NCBI GenBank assembly: GCA_001598975.1
Contig: BBXU01000359.1
Coordinates: 1 to 29,065 of the forward strand
Direction: 5' to 3'
Source of the DNA: Parachlorella kessleri
Taxonomy: Eukaryota > Chlorophyta > Trebouxiophyceae > Chlorellales > Chlorellaceae
Length of the DNA: 29,065 bases
Below are positions 21,662-29,065 of the stretch, one piece after another; the stretch's first letter is position 1, and every line of letters starts with the position of its first letter. Position numbers and translations under genes: made by a program. A model generated the notes under the pieces. It was not told where the DNA came from. It did not search any database and saw only the letters and a list, made by a program, of their open reading frames with translations.

Positions 21662-21980
21662 ATGCAAAAATAAAGGGTGGAATTGGGAGACTGGGATCAG
21701 GTTGTCAACCAGAACCAGTCGAACAGCTGGGTTTGGGAATTGCACCTTGCGCAGCAACAGGGCAGGATGTTAACCCCTGTACTATGGTTGTTGTCTAGGC
21801 ATTGCAGCCCAAAATAGTGAATATCTCTATCTGATGACACATGCCTCCTTGACCTGCGAGGGTACTGAGCTTTTGCAATAATGTTGCTGCAATGGTGGTG
21901 CAATCGTTGTAGCATTGGTATGGTTGGTGAATGACAAGCAGATCGTGCATATATACCCACTGATCGGTGGATATTGTATT

Positions 21981-21985
21981 TGTAA
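21981..21985 (+). terminator. TGTAA polyadenylation signal of paralogue C
   Basis: TGTAA lies 320 nt after the stop codon. AATAAA only 8 nt after the stop is a less likely alternative. Confidence 0.4.
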
Positions 21986-22130
21986 ACCAGCAAACCATGT
22001 TATGAATTGGGATGAAAGGTTGGGATGGTGAAAGCGAATGGGGAAGTAGTTTTGACGGTATGCAATACTCCACATCCCAGCCAACTTAGCATAGTTCACT
22101 TCACTAACATGCATTTCTTCATAAACAATA

Positions 22131-22190
22131 TCAGTTCCGTCCACTCCAGTCCAGCTCAGCTCTACTTTCTGATCGCACTACCTGCCACCC
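22131..22190. repeat. Dispersed repeat copy 2
   Basis: Contains CAGTTCC, then CCAGTCCAGCTCAGCTCTAC, then TGATCGCACTACCTGCCACC. It matches copy 3 about 560 bp downstream at most positions. Confidence 0.7.
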
Positions 22191-22689
22191 TTAATAGATG
22201 TGTAAACAACCCCTGCTTCTCAACCTGTACTGCCTGCCACAACCAACCAGCCAGCCACAACTCATCTGATTCCCGCTTATTACCACAATAATTGCACCTC
22301 AGCCAACCCTCCCTGTATTGTCGTCAATGCAAAATTTCCTCCCACTGCAGAAAAATGACATTTCCACAGCGGAAAGGCCGTTGGATTCTGCACTTCATCC
22401 TTGGGCTACAGCTACTATGGTACGTCCCCTAAGCTGTCCACTATGCTACCTCCACAATCAATGACTACTTAGAGTAACTACGATGAAATGCTTCTGCAAA
22501 GTTTTACAAATATCAGAAAGCTGTTGTGAGACGTGCTAGCAAAATGGATACAGCTGCACAGAATGCCAAGCCCTCGGCGGGCCAGGAATGGTGCTCACAT
22601 TTACGCATACACAGTTTAGCTTATCTTGGGGAGAGAACTACTGGCTCAGAACTCAGGCAAGACGCAGGCTCCGTCAGCATCCAGCCCTG

Positions 22690-22749
22690 TCAGTTCCTTC
22701 CAGACCAGTCCAGCCCAGCTCTACTCCCTGTTCGCACTACCTGCCACCC
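22690..22749. repeat. Dispersed repeat copy 3
   Basis: Same segment as at 22131-22190, with CAGTTCC, CAGTCCAGCCCAGCTCTACT and TTCGCACTACCTGCCACCC. Confidence 0.7.
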
Positions 22750-23674
22750 ATGCTAGTACACAGTTTCCCAACTTGCGCTTTAAGACCTTGAAGACCACCG
22801 CCTCAGCAACTCATTGTGAGGGAGGCAGTGTAGAGCAGGGTTCATTACTACACACCGTGTGACATGCGGACAAGACACAGGCAGGCTCCCACTCTAGCCT
22901 CCGACCCCCTACCTTGCCGAAATAACCTCGCTGTGTACCGCCACCGCGCACTCCCCCATATGCCACGCGCTGGCCCCCCTGCTGCCTCTTCCAAGTGGCA
23001 GTGCTTGTCTCACTCCCTCATGCCCCAAGGCTGTGGGACTCTTCAGCCGAGGAACCTAGGGGACGAGCCTTTGAATGTCTCCGTGCTGCGCTGGAGGCTG
23101 ACTACTTCAGGGTGGCAGGATGGCTGGGGGGCCAGTTTGTTATGTGCGGTTTTGAGTGACACGTTGAGCAGGTGGCACAGCAGCGGTTTGAAACGGGGCG
23201 TGCAAGGGTGCTCCTGATGTCAGTGGGTTGTGACCTCCCCCAGCGAATGATGGTGTACGCTGTAGCGATAACAGCTGTTGCAGCTGTACAGCAGCATCTA
23301 AGGTAAGCTTAAACATCTTTCTCGTCATGGGGTTCTCATCGCGAGCTCCCTGTGTTATACAGTCCTTTTGCATCCCTGCATGTTTAAAGGTACCTGCAGC
23401 CCTTTCAGCGCCACACAGGTTTGCACAGGTACACACAAGGACAACAACAGCTTTGAGAGGACCCAGGGGCTCACTGCAGCCTGTTTCCGACTAGCCAAAG
23501 TCGCTGAGGGTCCCCATCATGAAGACGAGCATGAAGACGTGCCAGCCATGGCACCAACGGTGGAGTGGAGGTACCCAGATTAAGCACTGGTCGGCCCGCT
23601 ATACTGCTGGCGTTGCACTTCAGCTGCAGCAGCCACGCTTGCGCCCCTGCTACGCCCTGCGGAGCTCAGGCAGC

Positions 23675-23683
23675 AATCCCATG
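23675..23683. repeat. Left target-site duplication, 9 bp
   Basis: AATCCCATG directly precedes the left inverted repeat and recurs exactly at 25723-25731. A 9-bp duplication is typical of Mutator-like elements. Confidence 0.9.
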
Positions 23684-24004
23684 GGTATAGGGTACAGACG
23701 CACCAGGAATCCGGGCGAGAATCCGCGGGAGAGCCCTGGGCGCTGGGAACAAAGCGTTCGTTTTAGCGGTCATTAACCGCTCTAGATGCTTCTACTATAC
23801 TGTTTGACTGCTCCGCTGCCGGGCTTGGAGCGCTTCGTTCCGGTACTTGATCATCGAGCAACTGCTCGATACAAAGTGCATTGCGCCCCATAAAGCTGGT
23901 GAAAGGAACCTCCTTGACCTTCTAACAGCTTTGACTGACGCCTTATGAGGGGGCATCCCATCCCTCCTTAGCACTTATGTTAGGGAGGCGGAGGTACCTG
24001 GGGG
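23684..24004 (+). repeat. Left terminal inverted repeat of the MULE
   Basis: Matches the reverse complement of 25401-25722 with two-base and single-base substitutions and a few 1-bp indels. Contains the near-palindrome ATCGAGCAACTGCTCGAT at 23853-23870. Confidence 0.9.
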
Positions 24005-24090
24005 CTGTCGCCGTCGTAGCACAGTGATAGTTGAACAGTGCACCCGACCCCTGACAATATCAGGAGGAGGCTTGCACAGCCAGTGACTGC

Positions 24091-24540
24091 ATGTGGGCCC
24101 GCGGACATGCCACTTTCACTGCAGCGCCGTCTCACTGCGCCGCAGGGCTATCTGCAAGAGTGGCTGGCAGGTACGTAATGCTGGTCATTTGCTATGCTAC
24201 TTATAGGTACCCGCAGCATGGTCATGGCTCCAACGAGACTTTTCCCTATCCTTTGCAGGGGAATACCCAGGCTTTGGGCGTGCGCAACCACTCCTGTGTG
24301 AGACGAAGACTGTGCTTGAAAGATTTCACAAGACTTTGCACTGACCACTTTCTGAACACTCGACTTGAGGACATGGATGGCACACTGCCTGACGCCATCA
24401 GCTTGCTAGGCGCCACAAGCATTGCTGGTCCCGAAGGTGCGCAAGCGGTCCATAGCAGTGGCAAGACCAGTGCATTTGAGAGCAGGAGTGCGCGGCGTGT
24501 CACCCAGGCTTTAAAGCTCGGCTTCTATGATCGTGGGTAG
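24091..24540 (+). CDS. Hypothetical ORF inside the MULE (149 codons)
   Basis: Function not recognised. An ATG-initiated frame runs uninterrupted from 24091 to TAG 24540. The C-terminal two thirds looks more protein-like (LCLKDFTRLCTDHFLNTRLE, DGTLPDAISLLGATSIAGPE) than the first third. A possible acceptor TTTGCAG at about 24259 precedes that part, so it may be a captured exon with the front read from intron. No transposase, zinc-finger or SWIM motif is seen. It lies in the same frame as the next ORF, separated by 87 nt. Confidence 0.3.
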   Translation: MWARGHATFTAAPSHCAAGLSARVAGRYVMLVICYATYRYPQHGHGSNETFPYPLQGNTQALGVRNHSCVRRRLCLKDFTRLCTDHFLNTRLEDMDGTLPDAISLLGATSIAGPEGAQAVHSSGKTSAFESRSARRVTQALKLGFYDRG

Positions 24541-24627
24541 TCCGATCGGTGAGCTAAAAGGGTGAAGTGTACCAAAGGGGCTGGATGCAAGTATGCTCTG
24601 GGTCTTGCAACTTAGGTATTTTTGTGT

Positions 24628-24933
24628 ATGCAGGCAAAGGACTTGTATGATGCGAATGATGTTACTAGAGCAGCCTCTGAACCGGGGTTGCTGCACACTG
24701 TTAGTCCCAACGGCATGCCAATACGATCAAAGGTGTGTGTTTACATTTGGGCCGTTACACCTGCCCAGATGCCAGCGGCCTTCCTTGCAAGCGCATTCGT
24801 GGCCTGGCTAGGTGCGAAGCAGCACTCCCTGCACGTAGTCCTCCGACACACAAAACTGCGTACTTTGTCCAGTGCTATATTTGGCCCGCAGACCATGAGC
24901 CAAGGTGGCTTTGTTGACCTGCAGGATGCTTAG
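24628..24933 (+). CDS. Hypothetical ORF or captured exon inside the MULE (101 codons)
   Basis: Function not recognised. The frame from ATG 24628 to TAG 24933 encodes MQAKDLYDANDVTRAAS, VCVYIWAVTPAQMPAAFL, LGAKQHSLHVVLRHTKL and FGPQTMSQGGFVDLQDA, which reads like folded-protein sequence. An acceptor-like ATGCAG lies at 24628-24633. It could be the distal exon of a gene fragment carried by the element (Pack-MULE style) or part of a degraded element-encoded protein. I could not find a donor in the upstream ORF with a matching phase. Confidence 0.3.
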   Translation: MQAKDLYDANDVTRAASEPGLLHTVSPNGMPIRSKVCVYIWAVTPAQMPAAFLASAFVAWLGAKQHSLHVVLRHTKLRTLSSAIFGPQTMSQGGFVDLQDA

Positions 24934-25400
24934 GGGCCTGGAGATGTGGGACCTAAACATAGGCAGCCTTCAAAATGACAGCATAGCAGCACCAGCACAG
25001 GTGTTCAGGCATGCTGCCAGTGTCCTCTCTGAATTGAATCTTTCTTAGCGAGGCCCATGTCTTTCCCAGCTGCCACGGTGCGGCCTGTGGGTTATCATAC
25101 CTGAGATAAGTGCATTTGCTACTGTTGCCGTCCTGTTATCAATGCATGCTGCTGCTCCTTACCTGTTGGAAGGCCTGCAGGGATCTCATATGTTGCCTAC
25201 CTTCCTGCGCCCCAACTGATTAGCATGCAAACCTTGCCTTTTTCCAGTATCTACTTTTGGCTTTCAAGGAGAGCACTACACCTGCTGCCACTGGCACGAC
25301 TGCATGTCGGATAAGGAGTGATTGCTGACGCACGCGTTAAGGAGTCTGAAAGTTTGTAATGCTGGCTTACAAGCTTTCACTGTGCGGGCCAACCCAGGTA

Positions 25401-25722
25401 CCCCCAAGCACCTCCGCCTCCCTAGCACAAGTGCTAAGGAGGGATGGGATGCCCCCCTCATAACGGGTCAGTCAAAGTTGTTAGAAAGGTCAAGGAGGGT
25501 CCTTTCACCAGCTTTATGGGGCGCAGTGCACTTTGTATCGAGCAATTGCTCGATGATCAAGTACCGGAACGAAGTGCTCCAACCCGGCAGCAGAGCAGTT
25601 AAACAGTAAATTAGAAGCATCTAGAGCGGTTAATGATCGCTAAAACGAACGCCTTGTTCCCAGCGCCCAGGGCTCTCCCGCAGATTCTCGCCCGGATTCC
25701 TGGTGCGTCTGTACCCCGTACC
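25401..25722 (-). repeat. Right terminal inverted repeat of the MULE
   Basis: Inverted partner of 23684-24004. Contains a perfect 18-bp palindrome, ATCGAGCAATTGCTCGAT, at 25537-25554. Confidence 0.9.
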
Positions 25723-25731
25723 AATCCCATG
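25723..25731. repeat. Right target-site duplication, 9 bp
   Basis: AATCCCATG, an exact copy of 23675-23683, immediately outside the right inverted repeat. Confidence 0.9.
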
Positions 25732-25806
25732 GCGCCCACCTTGGTGCACCTGCCAAATCTGTTAGTTATAATTGATAAGTTGATCCAGTGCGTAATAGTG
25801 GGCGCC
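25731..25806. repeat. Short inverted repeat, 9-bp arms
   Basis: GGCGCCCAC at 25731-25739 and GTGGGCGCC at 25798-25806 are perfect inverted arms 58 bp apart, between the MULE and the F-box start codon. No flanking duplication was seen, so it may be a hairpin or chance. Confidence 0.5.
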
Positions 25807-25929
25807 TTTCGGTTCGGGCGGCTGTAACGGAAACTCACAAGAGCAGAATCTGACCTGCCAGCCTTTCTACAGGGTTCCAATACAGAGTTGGGGGGCAGGA
25901 GAGCCTCGGGGCATCAGATTGCAAGCTCT

Positions 25930-28900
25930 ATGTCCAGGGCAGCCTGCCTGGAAGACCTCCCGGATGAACTGCTGCTCAAGGTCAGCAGTGAAGGTCGCAA
26001 GTGTCCTGTGTTTGATCAACTAGAGTAGAAAGGCGGCTATCTTTTGCTAAGAACTAGTAGTAGGTTGATCCAAAGGCAGCATGGTCCGCCAGGGAGGCGT
26101 CCGCTGTGGACGCCTGTGCGGCTCGCTTAGCTGAGTGACAACCATGTATACCATTGTCTGACCTTGCCAGCTTGACGTCTGCAGATTTTTGTTGCCCTAG
26201 GGAAGCTGCCGCCTGTCTGTGATGAAACCGAAGCCGCCTTGTATGAGCGCCGGCTGCCCTTCCGGACGTACGTCTCCTACTAAGCTAGTAGCAACCATGT
26301 GAAGCACGAAAGCTGGCACTTGTGGCACGTCAAGGCTTACTTCAACACATCATAGAGCGATATATCGTGCTCAAAGTTGTCCCACGTTGCATGGCATCTT
26401 GTCAGCCACGCTTTTGCTTCTATCATGCAGGTTTGATAGCCCTGGAGAGCAGCACCCTGGCCTTAGAGCCTACCCCTTCTTGGGCCAGGTGGGTTGGTGC
26501 TGTGACGACAGATATCCTAGCTTTTGATCTGCGGAAAAGCCTTTGCATACCCTGAAGGCTGTGATGGGGTGCAGGTGGACGCTGCCGTGTTGCTTTGCTA
26601 TAAGGAAGCAGCAGGGGTGGCAAGGACGTGCATGACGGACGCACTGGTAGTCCAGTTGCAGACCGCCCCACCTGCTGCAGGTGTGCAAGCGCTGGCGGCA
26701 GCTGCTGCAGAAGGACTCGTCCCAGGAGGTGCTATGGGAGTCGCTGGTCATAGACTTTGGCCACGAGTTGGTGACGTCAGTGCACACGCCTGTCGCCTGG
26801 ACAAACAGCAGGTGCGATGCGTGGTATTTGTCTCCGTCGCAGTGTCTGGTTGACAATTCTTACTCCAAGCAGCACTTGCGGTCGGTCGATGAGCTCCACT
26901 TGCACCCCAGCAGCCATGCAAGTGCAAGGCGAGCGTAGCCTAGCCGCTTGTACCTGACTATGCGTGGCATCGCCTGTCCTCGCCTGACAGGTGTTACACA
27001 GCCAGTGACCTCTGGTGGCTGAGGCTGACCTCCTGTATTGGAGGCTGGGACTAGCTGCCGGCTGGCTCATGGTCTGTGACGATCCCTAGCCACATCCATT
27101 GTTTCTGATTGCAAACCCTGGGTTGGTGCTGGGTGCAGGCCGTCAGATGAAGAGTTCAGGGCGGCGTTTGCAGCAACCCGATTGGATGCTGCGCGCATGG
27201 CAGAGTTTGTGCGGCTACGGCGGCGCTGCATCCGCAGTCTGTGCCTCATGCACAGCGAGGGATATTGGGCAGGTGGGTGGGCCGGCGTGTCAATGACAGA
27301 TGCAATGCTGCCTTTCGCTTACATTAGTTGGCCTACCACTTCATTGTTGAGTGCTGAGGCTGGCATGCGTGCCCAACCAGTTCTATAGGTGCCCAGCTAT
27401 TGTAACACTGGAAGCCCAATGTGGCTGCATGCGACGTCTATGCACGTGTCACCCTCAGGAAACAGCATGTCCTTCCGTTGAAGAATAGGACAAATGCGTA
27501 TACCCCTGCAGCCTGACGGCTCCAGAGGTTGGATGTCTTGTAATCCATTGCTGGCTACAACTGACCACATCACATACAGCATATCTTGCCCAGATGGTAA
27601 GGGCACGACAATCTGTTTTTGGCAGCCGCAGAGGAAGGGGAGTTTGTCAACCTTCAGACCAAGCACAACTTCTCACTCGCGCACCTGGGTTTAATCCTGG
27701 GCTACCTTGCGGACAAGCTCGAAGGTGCGCATGAGAGTCTCGTGAAGCATGGCAGCCATCCTGAAGCATAGCAGCCAAGAAACCACTGGAGGGGTGGTGA
27801 CACTTGGGTTCCCTGTCTAGCTGCGAGCCCTGGTCGAGCCCTGCTTGAAGCATGAAGGCTGGTGTGAAGCTACGGCACGATCCACCTCTGCAGAGCTCTG
27901 GGTTGGTTCGCCTCCTTCTCAGTTTTGTTCACGAGACGGCTGCTCGTGTGCAGAGCTGCGGCTGATTGCTTGCAACGACTTCTTCGGCATGGGCAGCCCT
28001 CTGGGCGTGCTGGCTACCCTTGGGAACCTCAGAACGCTTGTGATCGACGACTGCCACTGCCGGCTGTATAGGGAGCCCGTGGCAGAGCTTGGACGCCTCA
28101 CCTCAGTAAGTAAACTGCAAGATTGGGCGCGCAGTTGTAGAGGTATTGAGATACTTTGCATGGAATTGGGGCCTCCAGGCCAGCCTGTGGCGCTGGACGG
28201 ACAGCCAGTACCAAGCAGGCCTGCCTGTGCCGGGAGGGATGGGGAAGGGACCCGCGTGTGGTTGTATGAGGGAGCCATGTCGCTCCAGTCACTGGCCCCA
28301 GGCTCGCTGTGGGAACTCAGACAGGCAAAACCTTACCCATGCGGTCAGGTGCCGGCTTGCAGCAAATTTCTGTGTATGCACAATCCCAGGTGCAATGCTT
28401 GAGTTGGGGTTGCGTGAACGCCCCGGTCGTGAGTCAAGGTGTGTTAACTTGCTCCTGTGCAGTTGGAATGGCTGTCGCTTTGTGCCCAGGAGCGCAATGG
28501 GGTCTTTGTGTTTGGCATAGACTCCATCCCTGACACCTGGAAGCAGCTCAGCAGACTGCAGGTCCTTGAGCTCAGGTGCGGGGAGCGCGCCAATCCCTGA
28601 CCCCATCCCTGAGCGGGGACCCACGCAGACAAGGCCATGGCACTATGTTCGCACTGTGATTGCCAAGTCGTGGGGCAATGCCACGCGTGGGGCCACCCAA
28701 TTTTGTGCTGACTAGATAGACATAGATTGTACCCCTGACAAACAGCACTGTGCAACGACTGGAGGGTGCATACCTATGGTGACCACTTCTCAGCCTTCAG
28801 CAAGTCAATCCCACAGCAACGGCGCCCACTGCTGGTTTATCGCTGAAGTCTCAGCTACCACACTGCCGCTGTTGCACCTTTCAGGGGCAATGCACTGGTG

Positions 28901-29029
28901 GAGCAGCTCCCAGCCTGGATGCCCACCGCCATGCCCCATCTGAAGCTGCTAGACGTCTCCCACTGCCACCGGCTGGACCTGGCAGCCTCCCTGGCCGGCT
29001 TCTCCCAGCTGGAGACGCTGGCGCTGCAG
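25930..29029 (+). CDS. F-box / leucine-rich-repeat protein, 3' end beyond window
   Basis: Likely substrate-recognition subunit of an SCF-type ubiquitin ligase. Exons: 25930-25980, 26185-26271, 26681-26811, 27139-27272, 27632-27724, 27954-28105, 28463-28575 and 28885-29029; 302 codons so far. Seen: an F-box-like start LEDLPDELLLKIFVALGK (7-24), then VCKRWRQLL (47-55), the usual end of an F-box helix. A charged helix follows (EEFRAAFAATRLDAARMAEF), then LRR-like segments: LRLIACNDFFG, LGNLRTLVIDDC, LEWLSLCAQE, LSRLQVLELRGNALVEQLPAWM, LKLLDVSHCHRLD and LETLALQ. All later joins match in phase. The exon 2 donor is uncertain: the phase-0 site at 26272 is weak, while the stronger GTACGT at 26268 does not match the next exon. 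The last visible exon ends at a GC donor or reads on into the terminal G-run. Confidence 0.75.
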
Positions 29030-29045
29030 GCAAGGGCTGGGCCGG

Positions 29046-29065
29046 GGTGGGGGGGGGGGGGGGGG
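29046..29065. repeat. Terminal G-run at window edge
   Basis: The window ends in an almost pure G-run right after the last LRR exon. It may mark a contig end or a sequencing-difficult site. Confidence 0.7.

Larger units (their letters stand above)
21662..23674. other. Intergenic, paralogue C to the transposon
   Basis: About 2 kb with the C 3' region (AATAAA 21669-21674, TGTAA 21981-21985), AT-richer sequence, and two copies of a dispersed repeat (22131-22190, 22690-22749). A 117-codon open frame at 22864-23217 has no recognisable family character. No gene is supported. Confidence 0.55.
23684..25722. mobile_element. Mutator-like element (MULE), non-autonomous, 2,039 bp
   Basis: A complete DNA transposon. 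Both ends carry long terminal inverted repeats (about 322 bp, starting GGTA.GGGGTAC or GGTATAGGGTAC). I counted about 23 differences between arms by eye, so roughly 93% identity. The element is bounded by a perfect 9-bp target-site duplication. Long TIRs plus a 9-bp duplication point to the Mutator superfamily. The 1.4-kb interior has two same-frame ORFs but nothing I recognise as a MULE transposase, so the copy is probably non-autonomous and mobilised in trans. The superfamily call rests on structure only; the intact duplication and high TIR identity suggest fairly recent insertion. It sits in intergenic DNA about 200 bp upstream of the F-box gene start and may influence that promoter. Confidence 0.85.

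Noticed and set aside
22864..23217. 117-codon plus-strand frame
   Set aside because: No splice partners or family resemblance; possible chance ORF.
1..29065. CRISPR arrays, bacterial operons, rRNA genes
   Set aside because: No regularly spaced direct repeats, no ribosome-binding-site-led gene strings and no rRNA-like sequence; gene structure is eukaryotic throughout.

Overview
The window looks like nuclear DNA from a green alga, most likely a trebouxiophyte (Coccomyxa/Chlorella-like). The real genes are split into many short exons by GT-AG introns of roughly 100-450 bp. Base composition is moderately GC-rich, proteins carry Ala/Gly/Ser/Gln-rich low-complexity stretches, and TGTAA 3'-end signals follow several stop codons. 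There are no bacterial-style operons. All gene models were built by hand from splice sites, phase continuity and protein resemblance; no alignment was run.

Layout: (1) 122-3633, plus strand: a seven-exon Aurora-like (CALK-type) serine/threonine kinase with a long low-complexity tail. (2) 4739-6611, minus strand: a seven-exon, probably plastid-targeted methyltransferase of the isoprenylcysteine/phospholipid-methyltransferase membrane family, tail-to-tail with the kinase. Its model needs a 22-nt intron. (3) 7420-9152, 10423-12064 and 19993-21661, all plus strand: three paralogues (A, B, C) of a small hydrophilic protein. Each has a Gly/Thr/Tyr repeat segment followed by a charged, DUF2382/YsnF-like or LEA-like C-terminal block. 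Every intron is phase 0. (4) 13940-18970, minus strand: a ten-exon bZIP transcription-factor-like gene lying between paralogues B and C, head-to-head with C. (5) 23684-25722: a 2,039-bp transposon with 322-bp terminal inverted repeats and a perfect 9-bp target-site duplication, the hallmarks of a Mutator-like element. It contains two ORFs but no recognised transposase. (6) 25930 to the window end, plus strand: an F-box plus leucine-rich-repeat gene, cut off by the end of the window in a G-run.

How the genes may relate: the three stress-type hydrophilic proteins form a dispersed tandem array, and the bZIP gene inside it shares a 1-kb divergent promoter interval with copy C. Co-regulation is an inference only. 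The kinase, methyltransferase and F-box genes look like ordinary housekeeping or signalling neighbours. The least expected features are the complete Mutator-like element, the 22-nt intron, the in-frame 96-bp duplication that creates a second 3' splice site in the bZIP gene, and the presence/absence of one intron among the paralogues.
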